From: Sphaerotilus microaerophilus
GTDB taxonomy: Bacteria; Pseudomonadota; Gammaproteobacteria; Burkholderiales; Burkholderiaceae_C
Direction: 5' to 3'
NCBI RefSeq assembly: GCF_023734135.1
Contig: NZ_AP025730.1
Location: 2,232,001 to 2,296,000 of the forward strand
Length of the DNA stretch: 64,000 nucleotides
Below are positions 1-9,268 of this stretch, piece after piece. The notes beneath the pieces are model-generated. The model did no database searches and had not been told where the DNA came from. It was given only the letters and a program-made list of their open reading frames with translations. Both the position numbers and the translations under genes were made by a program. The number at the start of each line of letters is the position of its first letter. Position 1 is the stretch's first letter.

Positions 1-351
1 GAGCCATTCCGTCGATCGATTGAACACACTGTGCGCGCGATGCGCCGTGCGGCCCAGCCCGCGGGCGTGGGGGCCTGTGCGGGGGTTTTCGGGCGCCGTT
101 CCCGCGTCCACGGGGGGTGTTTTGCGGGAACTTCGCCGGCGCTGCGGCCGGGGTGGCGCCAAGTGTGCGGCGCGTCACGTTTGGCGCCGCGGGATTTGCG
201 GCCCGGCGCTGTCACCCGCGTTCAGGGGATCAAGTCACAGCGCGGTTTGCCACTTGCCGGGCTAGGATGAGCTCAGGTCCTGAGCCTGGGCTGCGCGATC
301 CATGCGCGCGTGCTGCGGGTTGGGCAGGGAGTACAAGGCAGAGTCGCCACG
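1..351. other. Leading non-coding stretch upstream of the WYL regulator gene
   Basis: No open frame here has family features on either strand. It is GC-rich with several short GC palindromes, and it presumably holds the promoter of the WYL regulator gene. I cannot place a convincing -35/-10 pair; a TAGGAT at 263-268 could be a -10 but has no good -35 partner. A GTG at 310 is in frame with the regulator but would add 14 residues not expected of the family. Confidence 0.4.
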
Positions 352-1335
352 ATGGATCGTACGGAACGTTTCTACCGCATCGAGATGATGATCCGGCTGC
401 GCGGATCGGTCAGCTTCGCCACGCTGATGGACGAGCTGGAGGTTTCGCGCGCCACGCTCAAGCGGGATCTGGAATACCTGCGCAGCCGCATGGATGCGCC
501 GATCGTCTACGACCGGCCCAGCAACGGCTACCGCTTCTCCGCCCCGACCGGGCGCGGCAGCAAGAAGGAGGTCAGCCACGAGCTGCCCGGCGTGTGGTTC
601 AGCGAGCGCGAGATCCACGCGCTGCTGACGATGCACCAGCTCATCGACGGGCTGGACAGCGGCGGCACGCTCGGGCGCCACCTGCAGCCGCTGCTGGAGA
701 AGCTGCACGGCATGCTGGGCACCAGCGCGGGCGAGGCGCGCGAGCTGATGCGCCGCGTCAAGATCAGCCTGCCGGCGCGCCGGCCGGTGGTGAGGCGCTG
801 GTTCGAGCGCGTGGCCAGCGCGCTGCTGCAACGCCGCCGGCTGGAGCTGACCTACTACACTCGCAGCAAGGGCAGCGAGTCGCGCCGGCAGGTCTCGCCG
901 CAGCGGCTGCTGCACCACCGCAACACCTGGTACCTGGACGCCTGGTGCCACGCCAGCGACGGCCTGCGCCGCTTTGCGCTGGATGCCATCCGCGGCGCTG
1001 AGCTGAGCGACCAGCGCGCCAAGGACGTGTCGCTGCGCAGCGTCGAGGCGGCGCTGGACGGCGGCTACGGCGTCTACGGCGGCGGCGAGCTGCAGCAGGC
1101 GGTGCTGCGCTTCAGCCCCGCGGCGGCGCAGTGGGTGGCCAACGAGCAGTGGCACCCGAAGCAGTCGATCGAGCCGCTGCCTGAAGGCGGCCTGCGCATG
1201 ACGCTCCCCTACAGCGACGACACCGAGCTGACCATGGACCTGCTACGCCACGGGCCGGACGTGGTGGTGGAGGCGCCCGAATCGCTGCGCGACAAGCTGC
1301 GCGAGCGCCTGCAGGCAGCGATCGGGCACTATTGA
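352..1335 (+). CDS. WYL-domain transcriptional regulator (DeoR-type HTH)
   Basis: A 327-residue cytoplasmic DNA-binding regulator. Residues about 1-60 form a winged helix-turn-helix (RTERFYRIEMMIR, then VSRATLKRDLEYL as recognition helix), typical of DeoR/WYL regulators. A WYL domain follows at about 150-215 with the diagnostic NTWYLDAWC, and a WCX-like C-terminal segment closes the protein. WYL domains are known to sense nucleic acids or nucleotides, often in DNA-damage or phage-defence settings. The gene ends 3 bases before recC, so it probably heads the recCBD transcript; control of recCBD by it is an inference. Start ATG 352 is preferred over GTG 310 because translation then begins at the HTH. 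Family assignment is secure, target genes are not known. Confidence 0.9.
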   Translation: MDRTERFYRIEMMIRLRGSVSFATLMDELEVSRATLKRDLEYLRSRMDAPIVYDRPSNGYRFSAPTGRGSKKEVSHELPGVWFSEREIHALLTMHQLIDGLDSGGTLGRHLQPLLEKLHGMLGTSAGEARELMRRVKISLPARRPVVRRWFERVASALLQRRRLELTYYTRSKGSESRRQVSPQRLLHHRNTWYLDAWCHASDGLRRFALDAIRGAELSDQRAKDVSLRSVEAALDGGYGVYGGGELQQAVLRFSPAAAQWVANEQWHPKQSIEPLPEGGLRMTLPYSDDTELTMDLLRHGPDVVVEAPESLRDKLRERLQAAIGHY

Positions 1336-1338
1336 CGG

Positions 1339-4300
1339 ATGTCGTCCGTCGCCGCAACGCTTCCTGAGTCCGATTCCGCTGTCTCTTCTCATTCAGCCGT
1401 GCCGCTGACCCCCGGCCTGCTGGTGCTGCACGGCAACCGCCTGGAGTGGCTGCTGGACACGGTGCTGGCCTGGCTGCAGGCGCAGCCGCTGGCGCCGCTG
1501 GAGACCGAGACGGTGCTGGTGCAGAGCAACGGCATCGCCGAGTGGCTGAAGATGTCGCTGGCGGCGCGCGCCGGGGTGTGCGCGGCCACGCGGGTGGAGC
1601 TGCCGGCGCGCTTTCTCTGGCGGCTGTACCGCGCCACGCTGGGGCGTGCCGGAGCACCGGCGCGCTCGCCGCTGGACGAGGCGCCGCTGGCCTGGCGGCT
1701 GATGCGCCTGCTGCCCGCGCTGGTGGCCGAGCCGGGCTACGAGCCGCTGGCGCAGTTCCTGCAGCCCGCCGGGGCGGATGCCAGCGCCCACGCGGGCCCC
1801 GACCTGTCGCGCCGCTGGCAGTTGGCGCAGCGCCTGGCCGATCTCTATGACCAGTACCAGGTCTACCGGGCCGACTGGCTGCAGGCCTGGGGCGCGGGGC
1901 GCGACGAGCTGATCGGCCCCGGCGGGCAGTGCAGTCCGCTGCCCGAGGACCAGCGCTGGCAGGCCCGGCTGTGGCGCGCTGTGGGCGCCGAGCTGGACGA
2001 GGCCGAGCGCCTGGGCGTGCGCAGCGAGGTGCACGCCCGCTGCGTGGCGGCGCTGCACGGTGGCGAGCGGCCCGCAGCGGCGCTGCCGCGCCGGGTGGTG
2101 GTCTTCGGCGTCAGCCACCTGCCGGCGCAGACGCTGCAGGCGCTGGCTGCGCTGGCGCGCCATGCCCAGGTGATCCTGGCGGTGCCCAACCCCTGCCGCT
2201 ACCACTGGGCCGACATCATCGAGGGCCGCGAGCTGCTGGCGCGCCCGCAGCCGCTGCGCCACCCGCACCGCGGCGGCATCGACCTCGCGCAGCTGCCGCT
2301 GGAGGAGGCGCATGCCCAGGCGAATCCGCTGCTGGCGGCCTGGGGGCGGCAGGCGCGCGACTTCGTGCGCCTGCTCGACCACTTCGACGAGACCGAGGCG
2401 GTGGCGCGCCAGCTCGCGCTCCCGCGCGTGGACCTGTTCGACGACGGCCCCGGCGTGACCCTGCTGCAGCAGGTGCAGGCGCGCATCCGCGACAACGCCC
2501 CGCTGGACGAGCACGCAGGCATGGCGGCCGAGTTGCCCGCCGGGGACCGCTCGATCGTCTTCCACCTTGCCCACAGCGCGATGCGCGAGGTGGAGATCCT
2601 GCACGACCAGCTGCTGGACCTGTTGGCGCTGCGGACCGGGCCGGCAGACCCCAACGCCGGCAAGCGCCTGGCGCCGCGCGACATCGTCGTGATGCTGCCG
2701 GACATCGAGCCCTGGGCGCCGCTGATCCACGCCGTGTTCGGCCGCCACGCCGCGGGCGACCCCCGGCGCATCCCCTACGAGATCGCCGACCTGCGCGCGC
2801 GCGGGCGCCGGCCGCTGCTGCTGGCGCTGGAGTGGCTGCTGCGGCTGGACACGCAGCGCTGCACCGCCGGTGAGCTGCGCGACCTGCTGGACGTGCCGGC
2901 GCTGGCGCGGCGCTTCGGCCTGGACGAGGCGGGCCGGGCCATTGCCGCTCGCTGGCTGGCCGGCGCGGGGGTGCGCTGGGGCCTGGACGAGGCGCACCGT
3001 GCCAGCCTGGGCCTGGGCGAGTGCGGCGAGGTCAACACCTGGGCCTTCGGGCTGCAGCGCATGCTGGCCGGCTACGCGGTGGGGCCGGCGGACGAGGCGG
3101 CCGCGGACGCGGGGGTGGGCGCCGGCGGGGGCGTCTGGCAGGGCATCGAGCCCTATGACGAGGTGGGTGGGCTGGATGCCGCGGTGGCCGGCTCGCTGGC
3201 CGCGCTGGTCGACGCGCTGCGGTGCTGGTGGCAGACCGCCCGCATCGACGCCACGCCCGCCGACTGGGACACGCGCTGCCGGGCGCTGCTGGGGGCCTTC
3301 TTCGAGCCTGCGGACGAGGACGAGCGCCTGCTGCTGGGTGCGCTGGCCGAGGCGCTGGGCCGCTGGCGCGAGGACGCCGAGGCGGCCGGCTACACCGACG
3401 AGTTGCCGCTGGCGGTGCTGCGCGAGGCCTGGCTGGCCGGCGTCGACGAGCCCGGCCTGCGCAGCCGCTTCCTGGCTGGCGGGGTGGTGTTCTGCACCCT
3501 GATGCCGATGCGCGCCATCCCCTTCGAGGTGGTCTGCCTGCTCGGCATGAACGATGGCGACTACCCGCGCCGCAGCCCGCGCGCCGACTTCGACCTGATC
3601 GCCCAGCCCAGCCAGCGGCGCCCCGGCGACCGCGCCCGGCGCGACGACGACCGCCTGCTGATGCTGGAGGCGCTGCTGTCCGCGCGCCGGCAGCTGTACG
3701 TCAGCTGGGCCGGCCGCAGCGCACGGGACAACACCGCCCAGCCGCCCTCCGTGCTGGTGGCGCAGCTGCGCGACTACCTGGCCGCCGGCTGGGGCGCTGC
3801 GCGCCTGGCGGCGCTGACCACCGAGCACCCGCTGCAGCCCTTCAGCCGGCGCTACTTTGAGGCAGGGACCGACGTAGAGGGCGAGGCAGAGGGCGAGGCA
3901 AGGGCGGCCGCGCCGCGCCTGTTCACCTACGCCAGCGAGTGGCGCGTTGCCCATGCCGCAGCAGGTGCCGAGGCAGGCGGCTCGGCTCCCTTGGCTCCCG
4001 CTGCGGCGCTCGACCTGCCGGCCATGCTGCCGCTGACGCTGCGCCGCCTGGGTGACTGGCTGCGCCAGCCGGTGGCAGCGCACCTGCGCGACCGGCTCGG
4101 CGTGGTCTTCGCGCCGCTGGAGGAGGCCCTGGCCGACGACGAGCCGATGGCGCTCAGCGGCCTGGACGAAACGATCCTGCTCAAGGCCCTGCTGGCGGCC
4201 CGGCCGGACGCGGCGGGCGGTCCGGGCGAGGTGGACAGCCCGGCGGCGCTGCGCCGCGGCCTGGCCGCGCAGGTGCAGCGCCTGGCCCGGCGCGGCGAGC

Positions 4301-5235
4301 TGCCGCTGGGCGCGCCGGGGCAGCGCTGGCAGGCGCGCTTCCTGGACATGAGCGAGCCGATGCTGCAGGCCTGGCAGACGCTGCAGGCCGAGCACCCATT
4401 GCCGGCGCGCCACCGCGAGCTTCGCTTTGCTGTCCAGATCGACGGCGTGCCAACCCCGATCGTGCTGGAAGACTGGCTGGATGAGCTGCGCCTGCCCGCC
4501 GGTGCGGGTGCGGGTACGGGTGCCGGTGCGGACGACGCGCCGGTCTGGCTGGCCATCGATGCGCGCCGGCTCACCCGCACGCCCAGCCAGCGGCAGCCCG
4601 ATCAGGTGGTGGCGCTGCCGGGCCAGCTGCTCGCGCCCTGGCTGCGCCTGGCGGCGGCGGCGGCCTGCGGCGTGCCGCTGCGCGGCGTGCTGGTGGGGCG
4701 TGACGCCATCCTGCGGCTGGAGCCGCCGGATCCGGAGGCCGCCCGGCAGGCGCTCGCCGCCCTGCTGGAGGCCTGGTACGCTGGCCTGCAGCAGCCGCTG
4801 CCGGTGGCGCGGCGCAGCGCGCTGGCCTGGCTGGCCCGGCTCGCCACCGGCAGCCTCGAAGACGCCAACCAGGCCGCCCGCCGCGCCTACGAGGACCGCA
4901 GCGGCCGGATGCCGCCCGAGGTGGACGAGCCCGCGCTGGCGCGCTGCTGGCCGGACTGGGAGGCCCTGTCGGCGGCCGCGGTTCCAGGCCGAGGCAGCGA
5001 TGTGCAGGACGATGCCGCAGGGCTGGACGATCAGGGTGATCAGGGCGATCCGGACGACCCCGGCAGCCTGGAGGCCGCCGCCTTCGGCCACTGGGCGGCC
5101 TGCCTGTACGGCCCTCTGTGCGACTGGGTCGAGCAGGGCGTGACGGCCGAGAAGCTGCCCGGCGCCCGCCCCGGCCCGGACGAGGGCGACGCCGCCGGGC
5201 CAGACGGTGCCAGCGAGGCCGCCGATGAAAGCTGA
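1339..5235 (+). CDS. recC: Exodeoxyribonuclease V subunit gamma (RecC)
   Basis: RecC is the Chi-recognising scaffold of the RecBCD helicase-nuclease that processes double-strand ends for recombination and destroys foreign linear DNA. The 1298-residue product starts with the family hallmark LHGNRLEWLLDTVLAW and QSNGIAEWLK (about residues 28-70) and keeps the helicase-like fold without Walker motifs; PMRAIPFEVVCLLGMNDG (about 720) is the conserved UvrD-like C-terminal region. It is longer than the E. coli protein (about 1120), partly through low-complexity loops: a Gly/Ala repeat near 4501-4530 and an acidic DQGDQGDPDDP-type tandem repeat near 5025-5065. ATG 1339 follows the WYL stop by 3 bases, and recB starts inside the recC end, so recC-recB-recD are translationally coupled. 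Confidence 0.96.
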   Translation: MSSVAATLPESDSAVSSHSAVPLTPGLLVLHGNRLEWLLDTVLAWLQAQPLAPLETETVLVQSNGIAEWLKMSLAARAGVCAATRVELPARFLWRLYRATLGRAGAPARSPLDEAPLAWRLMRLLPALVAEPGYEPLAQFLQPAGADASAHAGPDLSRRWQLAQRLADLYDQYQVYRADWLQAWGAGRDELIGPGGQCSPLPEDQRWQARLWRAVGAELDEAERLGVRSEVHARCVAALHGGERPAAALPRRVVVFGVSHLPAQTLQALAALARHAQVILAVPNPCRYHWADIIEGRELLARPQPLRHPHRGGIDLAQLPLEEAHAQANPLLAAWGRQARDFVRLLDHFDETEAVARQLALPRVDLFDDGPGVTLLQQVQARIRDNAPLDEHAGMAAELPAGDRSIVFHLAHSAMREVEILHDQLLDLLALRTGPADPNAGKRLAPRDIVVMLPDIEPWAPLIHAVFGRHAAGDPRRIPYEIADLRARGRRPLLLALEWLLRLDTQRCTAGELRDLLDVPALARRFGLDEAGRAIAARWLAGAGVRWGLDEAHRASLGLGECGEVNTWAFGLQRMLAGYAVGPADEAAADAGVGAGGGVWQGIEPYDEVGGLDAAVAGSLAALVDALRCWWQTARIDATPADWDTRCRALLGAFFEPADEDERLLLGALAEALGRWREDAEAAGYTDELPLAVLREAWLAGVDEPGLRSRFLAGGVVFCTLMPMRAIPFEVVCLLGMNDGDYPRRSPRADFDLIAQPSQRRPGDRARRDDDRLLMLEALLSARRQLYVSWAGRSARDNTAQPPSVLVAQLRDYLAAGWGAARLAALTTEHPLQPFSRRYFEAGTDVEGEAEGEARAAAPRLFTYASEWRVAHAAAGAEAGGSAPLAPAAALDLPAMLPLTLRRLGDWLRQPVAAHLRDRLGVVFAPLEEALADDEPMALSGLDETILLKALLAARPDAAGGPGEVDSPAALRRGLAAQVQRLARRGELPLGAPGQRWQARFLDMSEPMLQAWQTLQAEHPLPARHRELRFAVQIDGVPTPIVLEDWLDELRLPAGAGAGTGAGADDAPVWLAIDARRLTRTPSQRQPDQVVALPGQLLAPWLRLAAAAACGVPLRGVLVGRDAILRLEPPDPEAARQALAALLEAWYAGLQQPLPVARRSALAWLARLATGSLEDANQAARRAYEDRSGRMPPEVDEPALARCWPDWEALSAAAVPGRGSDVQDDAAGLDDQGDQGDPDDPGSLEAAAFGHWAACLYGPLCDWVEQGVTAEKLPGARPGPDEGDAAGPDGASEAADES

Positions 5236-8200
5236 GCGCCACCCAGAGCCGAACCGCGCCATGACCCTGCCTGCTTCCCCTGGCCCGGCCCTGCCTGTTC
5301 CCGTCCTCGATGCCCTGCGCCTGCCGCTTCAGGGCAGCCGCCTGATCGAGGCCAGTGCCGGCACAGGCAAGACCTGGACCATCGCCGCGCTCTACCTGCG
5401 CCTGGTGCTCGGCCATGGCGCACCGGGCGAGGCGCCGCCGCGTGCGCTGGCGCCGGCCGAGATCCTGGTGATGACCTTCACCCGCGCGGCCACCCGCGAG
5501 CTGTCCGAGCGCATCCGCGCGCGGCTGATCGAGGCGGCGCGCTGCTTTCGCGGCGAGGCGCAGCCCGCGCCGCAGGACCGCTTCCTGCAAGCGCTGATCG
5601 AGGCGCATCCAGATGGCCAGCCCGAAGCGCCCGGTGAGCCAGGCCCCGCCCTGACCCGCCGCGCCGCCGCGCACCGCCTCGCGCTGGCGGCCGAGGCGAT
5701 GGACGACGCGGCGGTGCACACCATCGACGCCTGGTGCCAGCGCATGCTGCGCGAGCATGCCTTCGACAGCGGCCAGCTCTTCGAGGAGGAGCTGGTGGCC
5801 GACGAGGCCGAGCTGCTCCAGCAGGCCGTGCACGACCACTGGCGCCGCGAGGTCTACCCGCTCGCCGGGCCGGCGCTGGAGGCGGTGCTGGCCTGCTGGC
5901 CGAGCGTCGATGTGCTGGCCGGTCAGGTCCGCCCGCTGCTGGGGCGCGCCGAGCTGCTGGGCGAGTTTGCCGGCCGGGGCCAGTCGCTGGCGCAGTGGAC
6001 CGGGCAGCAACTCGCCGAGCTGGCGGCGCTCAAGACCGGCTGGGTGCAAGGCGCCGCCGAGCTGCGCGCCTGGCTGGACGCGCAATGCCGGGCCAAGGTC
6101 TTCAACGGCAGCAAGCTGCGTGCCGACTACCACGGCAAGTGGTGCGACGCGCTGGCCGACTGGGCCCAGGGGCCTCAGGAGCAACCCGATCTCAAGACCG
6201 GCCGCAGCCGGTTGACCGAGGCCGGGCTGGCCGATGCGCTGGCGAAGAACCAGTCGCTGCCCGCGCTGCCCCCGGTGGTGGAGGCGCTGCACGCGCTGCT
6301 GCGCACGCTCGACGAGCGCGCTGGCCTGGCCGAGGCGCTGCTGCGCCACGCGGTGCACGGCGTGGCGCAGCGCCTGGAGCGGCTCAAGCGCCAGGGCGCG
6401 CGCTTCGGCTTTGCCGACCTGCAGGCGCGGCTGGCACAGGCGCTGGATGGCCCGCAGGGCGAGCGCCTGCGCGCGCGCATCGTGGCGCAGTACCCGGCGG
6501 TGCTGGTCGACGAGTTCCAGGACACCTCGCCGCTGCAGTACCGCCTGTTCGACCGGCTCTACGACGTGGCCGCCAACCGGCCCGCCAGCGTGCTGCTGCT
6601 GATCGGCGACCCCAAGCAGTCGATCTACGGCTTCCGCGGCGCGGACATCTACAGCTACCTCGCCGCGCGGGGCGCCACTGCCGGGCGGCAGTACATGCTC
6701 GACACCAACTACCGCTCCACCGAGGCGCTGGTGGAGGCGGTGAACCGCGTTTTCACCCAGGCCGAGGACGGCTGGGAGGCGGGGCTGCCCGGTGGCGAGC
6801 CGCCGCCGGTGGGCGCCTTCGCGCTGCCGCAGCGCGGGCCCTGGGCGCTGCCCTTCGAGCCGGTGCGCGCGCAGGGCCGGCGTGAGCGGCTGGTGGCCAG
6901 CGTGGCTGGTGCAGTGCCTGCCGAGCTGGCTGCACTGCACCTGCAGTGGCTGCCCACGCCGCTGCCGGCCGAGGCGCTGCGCCGCCTGCAGGCCCGCCAA
7001 GCGGCGGCGCAGATCGTGGCGCTGCTCGGCGATCCGCAGGCCGGCTTCGTGACGCCAGGCGAGGCGGGCGCACCGGAGGCTTTTCGCCGCCTGACGCCGG
7101 GCGACATCGCCGTGCTGGTGCGCAGCCGCCGCGAGGCCGATGCGCTGCGGCGTGCGCTGCGCCGCGTGGGCGTGAACTCGGTCTACCTGTCCGACCAGGA
7201 CTCGGTCTTCGCCAGCCCTGAGGCGGCCGACCTGCTGCGCTGGCTGCAGGCGGTGGCCGACCCGCTGGACGCGCCGCGCGTGCGCGCCGCCTTCGCCACG
7301 CCGACGCTGGGCCTGGACTGGGCGCAGCTGCAGGCGCTGCGCGACGACGAGGACGCCTGGGAGCAGCGCCTGGCCCTGCTGCAGCGCCTGCGCGCCACCT
7401 GGCAGCGCCAGGGCGTGCTGGCGATGCTGCAGCAGAGCCTGCACGAGCTGGAACTCCCCTCAAAGTGGTTGTCCCCCCCCCGTTGCGGCCCTGCCGCTCC
7501 CCCCCAGGGGGGCGCCACCAGCGGACCGGCGCAGCCGGATCCGCGGTGGCCGCTGGCTGAACAAGTCTCTCGGGGGGAGGCCGAAGGCGAGCGCCGTCTG
7601 ACCAACTGGCTGCACCTGGGCGAGCTGCTGCAGGCGGCGGCTGCGCAGGTGGATGGCGAGCACGCGCTGATCCGCTGGCTGGCCGAGGCGATCCAGGGCG
7701 GGCCCGGTGCGTCGGGCGACGAGCGCGTGCTGCGCCTGGAGAGCGACGCCGCGCTGGTGCAGGTGGTGACGGTGCACAAGTCCAAGGGGCTGGAGTACCC
7801 GCTGGTCTTCCTGCCCTTCGCGCAGAGCGCCCACCCGCTGACCCGGCGCGCGCGCCAGGCGGTCGAGGTGGTGGATGAGGCCGGGCGGCGCCGGCTCGAC
7901 TTCCACCTCGGTGATGAGGCGCTGGCCGCCGCCGATGCCGAGCGCCTGCGCGAGGAGCTGCGCCTGTTCTACGTGGCGCTCACCCGCGCGCGCCACGCCA
8001 TCTGGCTGGGCATCGGCCTGCCGGCGGTGGCCCGCCCGGCGAAGAACGGCCCGACCCACGACCTGCACCGCGGCGCGCTGGGCCACCTGCTCTGCGCCGG
8101 CCGGCCGCTGCCGGCCGAAGAGGTCGGCCTGCGGCTGCAGCGCTGGGCCGACGCCGACCCCGGCACCCGCTTCGAGCGGCTGGATGCACCGCCCTCCGGC

Positions 8201-9268
8201 CGCCGCTGGCAGCGCCCGCCACCCGAGGCCGGGCTGATCGAGCTGCGCCCCTACCGCGCCGACTTCGAGCGCGACTGGGGCGTGGGCAGTTTCTCCCAGC
8301 TGGTGCGCGACCTCGACGAGGCCCGGCTGCTGGCCGCGCTGTCTGAATCCAGCCCCGGCGACGCGCTGCGCGAGGAGCGCCTGCGCGAGGAGCTGCTTGC
8401 CGTGCTGCCCGTCGCCGACACGGGCGAGGCTGAGACGCCGCCGCTCGCTACCGCTGCGGGCTGGCACGCCTTCCCGAAGGGCGCGCTGGCCGGCAACTTC
8501 CTGCACGACCAGCTCGAATGGCTGGCGCAGGAGGGCGAGGCGCTGGGCCAGGAGGCGCTCGGCGGCGATGCCGCGGAGGAGGCCGGTGAGGCCGGCGCGG
8601 CCTGCTTTGCCGACCCGCGCGACGAGGCCGTGCAGGCCGCGCTGCGACGGCGCTGCGAGCGTGGCGGGCACGGCGAGCGCGCCGATGCGGTGATCGACTG
8701 GCTGGCCCGCCTGCTGCACACCCCCCTGCCGCCACTGGCCGCGCCGCTGGGCGCGCTGCGGCTGCTGCGGCCCGAGCTGGAGTTCTGGATGCCCAGCGTG
8801 GGCCTGCGCAGCCAGGCGCTGGACGCCGCCTGCCTGGCCCACCTGCTGCCCGGGCGCCCCCGCCCGGTGCTGCCGCCGCGCCAGCTGCAGGGACTGCTGA
8901 TGGGCTTTGCCGACCTGGTGTTCGAGCACGGCGGGCGCTACTGGGTGCTGGACTACAAGTCCAACGCCCTCGGTGCCGATGAGTCGGCCTACCACCCCGC
9001 GGCACTGGAGCAGGCCATGCTGGCACACCGCTACGAGCTGCAGGCCGGCCTGTACCTGCTGGCGCTGCACCGCCTGCTGCGCGCCCGCCTGGGCAGCGCC
9101 TACGACCCGGCGCGCCAGCTGGGCGGGGCGATCTACCTCTTCCTGCGCGGCATCGCCGCCCCGGGCGCCGGCTGCGTGCACCTGCCGGCCACGCCCGCGC
9201 TGCTCGACGCCCTGGATGCCTGCCTGGCGGGCGAGGGTGAGGCCGCGGTAGAAGGAACCCCCGCATGA
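5225..9268 (+). CDS. recB: Exodeoxyribonuclease V subunit beta (RecB)
   Basis: RecB is the 3'-5' helicase and the only nuclease of RecBCD. The 1347-residue product shows a UvrD-type helicase with Walker A ASAGTGKT (about residue 45), Walker B VDEFQDTSPLQYR (about 430), GDPKQSIYGFRGADIYSYL (about 460), motif V/VI region VTVHKSKGLEYPLVFLP (about 850) and a C-terminal PD-(D/E)XK nuclease with GFADLVFEHGG and VLDYKSNAL (about 1240). ATG 5225 overlaps the recC end by 11 bases; ATG 5261 and GTG 5207 are in-frame alternatives. An unusual Pro/Gly-rich stretch of about 40 residues interrupts the helicase between LHELELP and ERRLTNWLHL (bases 7455-7580); it looks like an inserted repeat (see its own entry). 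All catalytic motifs remain, so the enzyme is probably functional. Confidence 0.95.
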   Translation: MKAERHPEPNRAMTLPASPGPALPVPVLDALRLPLQGSRLIEASAGTGKTWTIAALYLRLVLGHGAPGEAPPRALAPAEILVMTFTRAATRELSERIRARLIEAARCFRGEAQPAPQDRFLQALIEAHPDGQPEAPGEPGPALTRRAAAHRLALAAEAMDDAAVHTIDAWCQRMLREHAFDSGQLFEEELVADEAELLQQAVHDHWRREVYPLAGPALEAVLACWPSVDVLAGQVRPLLGRAELLGEFAGRGQSLAQWTGQQLAELAALKTGWVQGAAELRAWLDAQCRAKVFNGSKLRADYHGKWCDALADWAQGPQEQPDLKTGRSRLTEAGLADALAKNQSLPALPPVVEALHALLRTLDERAGLAEALLRHAVHGVAQRLERLKRQGARFGFADLQARLAQALDGPQGERLRARIVAQYPAVLVDEFQDTSPLQYRLFDRLYDVAANRPASVLLLIGDPKQSIYGFRGADIYSYLAARGATAGRQYMLDTNYRSTEALVEAVNRVFTQAEDGWEAGLPGGEPPPVGAFALPQRGPWALPFEPVRAQGRRERLVASVAGAVPAELAALHLQWLPTPLPAEALRRLQARQAAAQIVALLGDPQAGFVTPGEAGAPEAFRRLTPGDIAVLVRSRREADALRRALRRVGVNSVYLSDQDSVFASPEAADLLRWLQAVADPLDAPRVRAAFATPTLGLDWAQLQALRDDEDAWEQRLALLQRLRATWQRQGVLAMLQQSLHELELPSKWLSPPRCGPAAPPQGGATSGPAQPDPRWPLAEQVSRGEAEGERRLTNWLHLGELLQAAAAQVDGEHALIRWLAEAIQGGPGASGDERVLRLESDAALVQVVTVHKSKGLEYPLVFLPFAQSAHPLTRRARQAVEVVDEAGRRRLDFHLGDEALAAADAERLREELRLFYVALTRARHAIWLGIGLPAVARPAKNGPTHDLHRGALGHLLCAGRPLPAEEVGLRLQRWADADPGTRFERLDAPPSGRRWQRPPPEAGLIELRPYRADFERDWGVGSFSQLVRDLDEARLLAALSESSPGDALREERLREELLAVLPVADTGEAETPPLATAAGWHAFPKGALAGNFLHDQLEWLAQEGEALGQEALGGDAAEEAGEAGAACFADPRDEAVQAALRRRCERGGHGERADAVIDWLARLLHTPLPPLAAPLGALRLLRPELEFWMPSVGLRSQALDAACLAHLLPGRPRPVLPPRQLQGLLMGFADLVFEHGGRYWVLDYKSNALGADESAYHPAALEQAMLAHRYELQAGLYLLALHRLLRARLGSAYDPARQLGGAIYLFLRGIAAPGAGCVHLPATPALLDALDACLAGEGEAAVEGTPA
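7455..7580. repeat. GC-palindromic repeat element inserted in frame inside recB
   Basis: Within recB the base usage changes to homopolymers and palindromes: C9 at 7473-7481, CCCCCCCAGGGGGG around 7500-7512, and an inverted pair CCAGCGG / CCGCTGG flanking a GGATCC core. The encoded residues (Pro/Gly-rich) are not expected in RecB, and removing them would rejoin LHELELP to ERRLTNWLHL. The composition resembles short palindromic repeats often found between genes in Burkholderiales; that identity is from memory, not from a search. Exact borders are approximate. Confidence 0.6.

Noticed and set aside
1393..5262. A 1289-codon minus-strand open frame opposite recC
   Set aside because: Composition is Gln/Arg/His-rich antisense of a GC-rich gene; recC on the plus strand has clear family motifs.
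4571..7444. Long minus-strand frame opposite recC/recB
   Set aside because: Antisense shadow; its beginning and end coincide with no start signal, and the protein has no recognisable domain.
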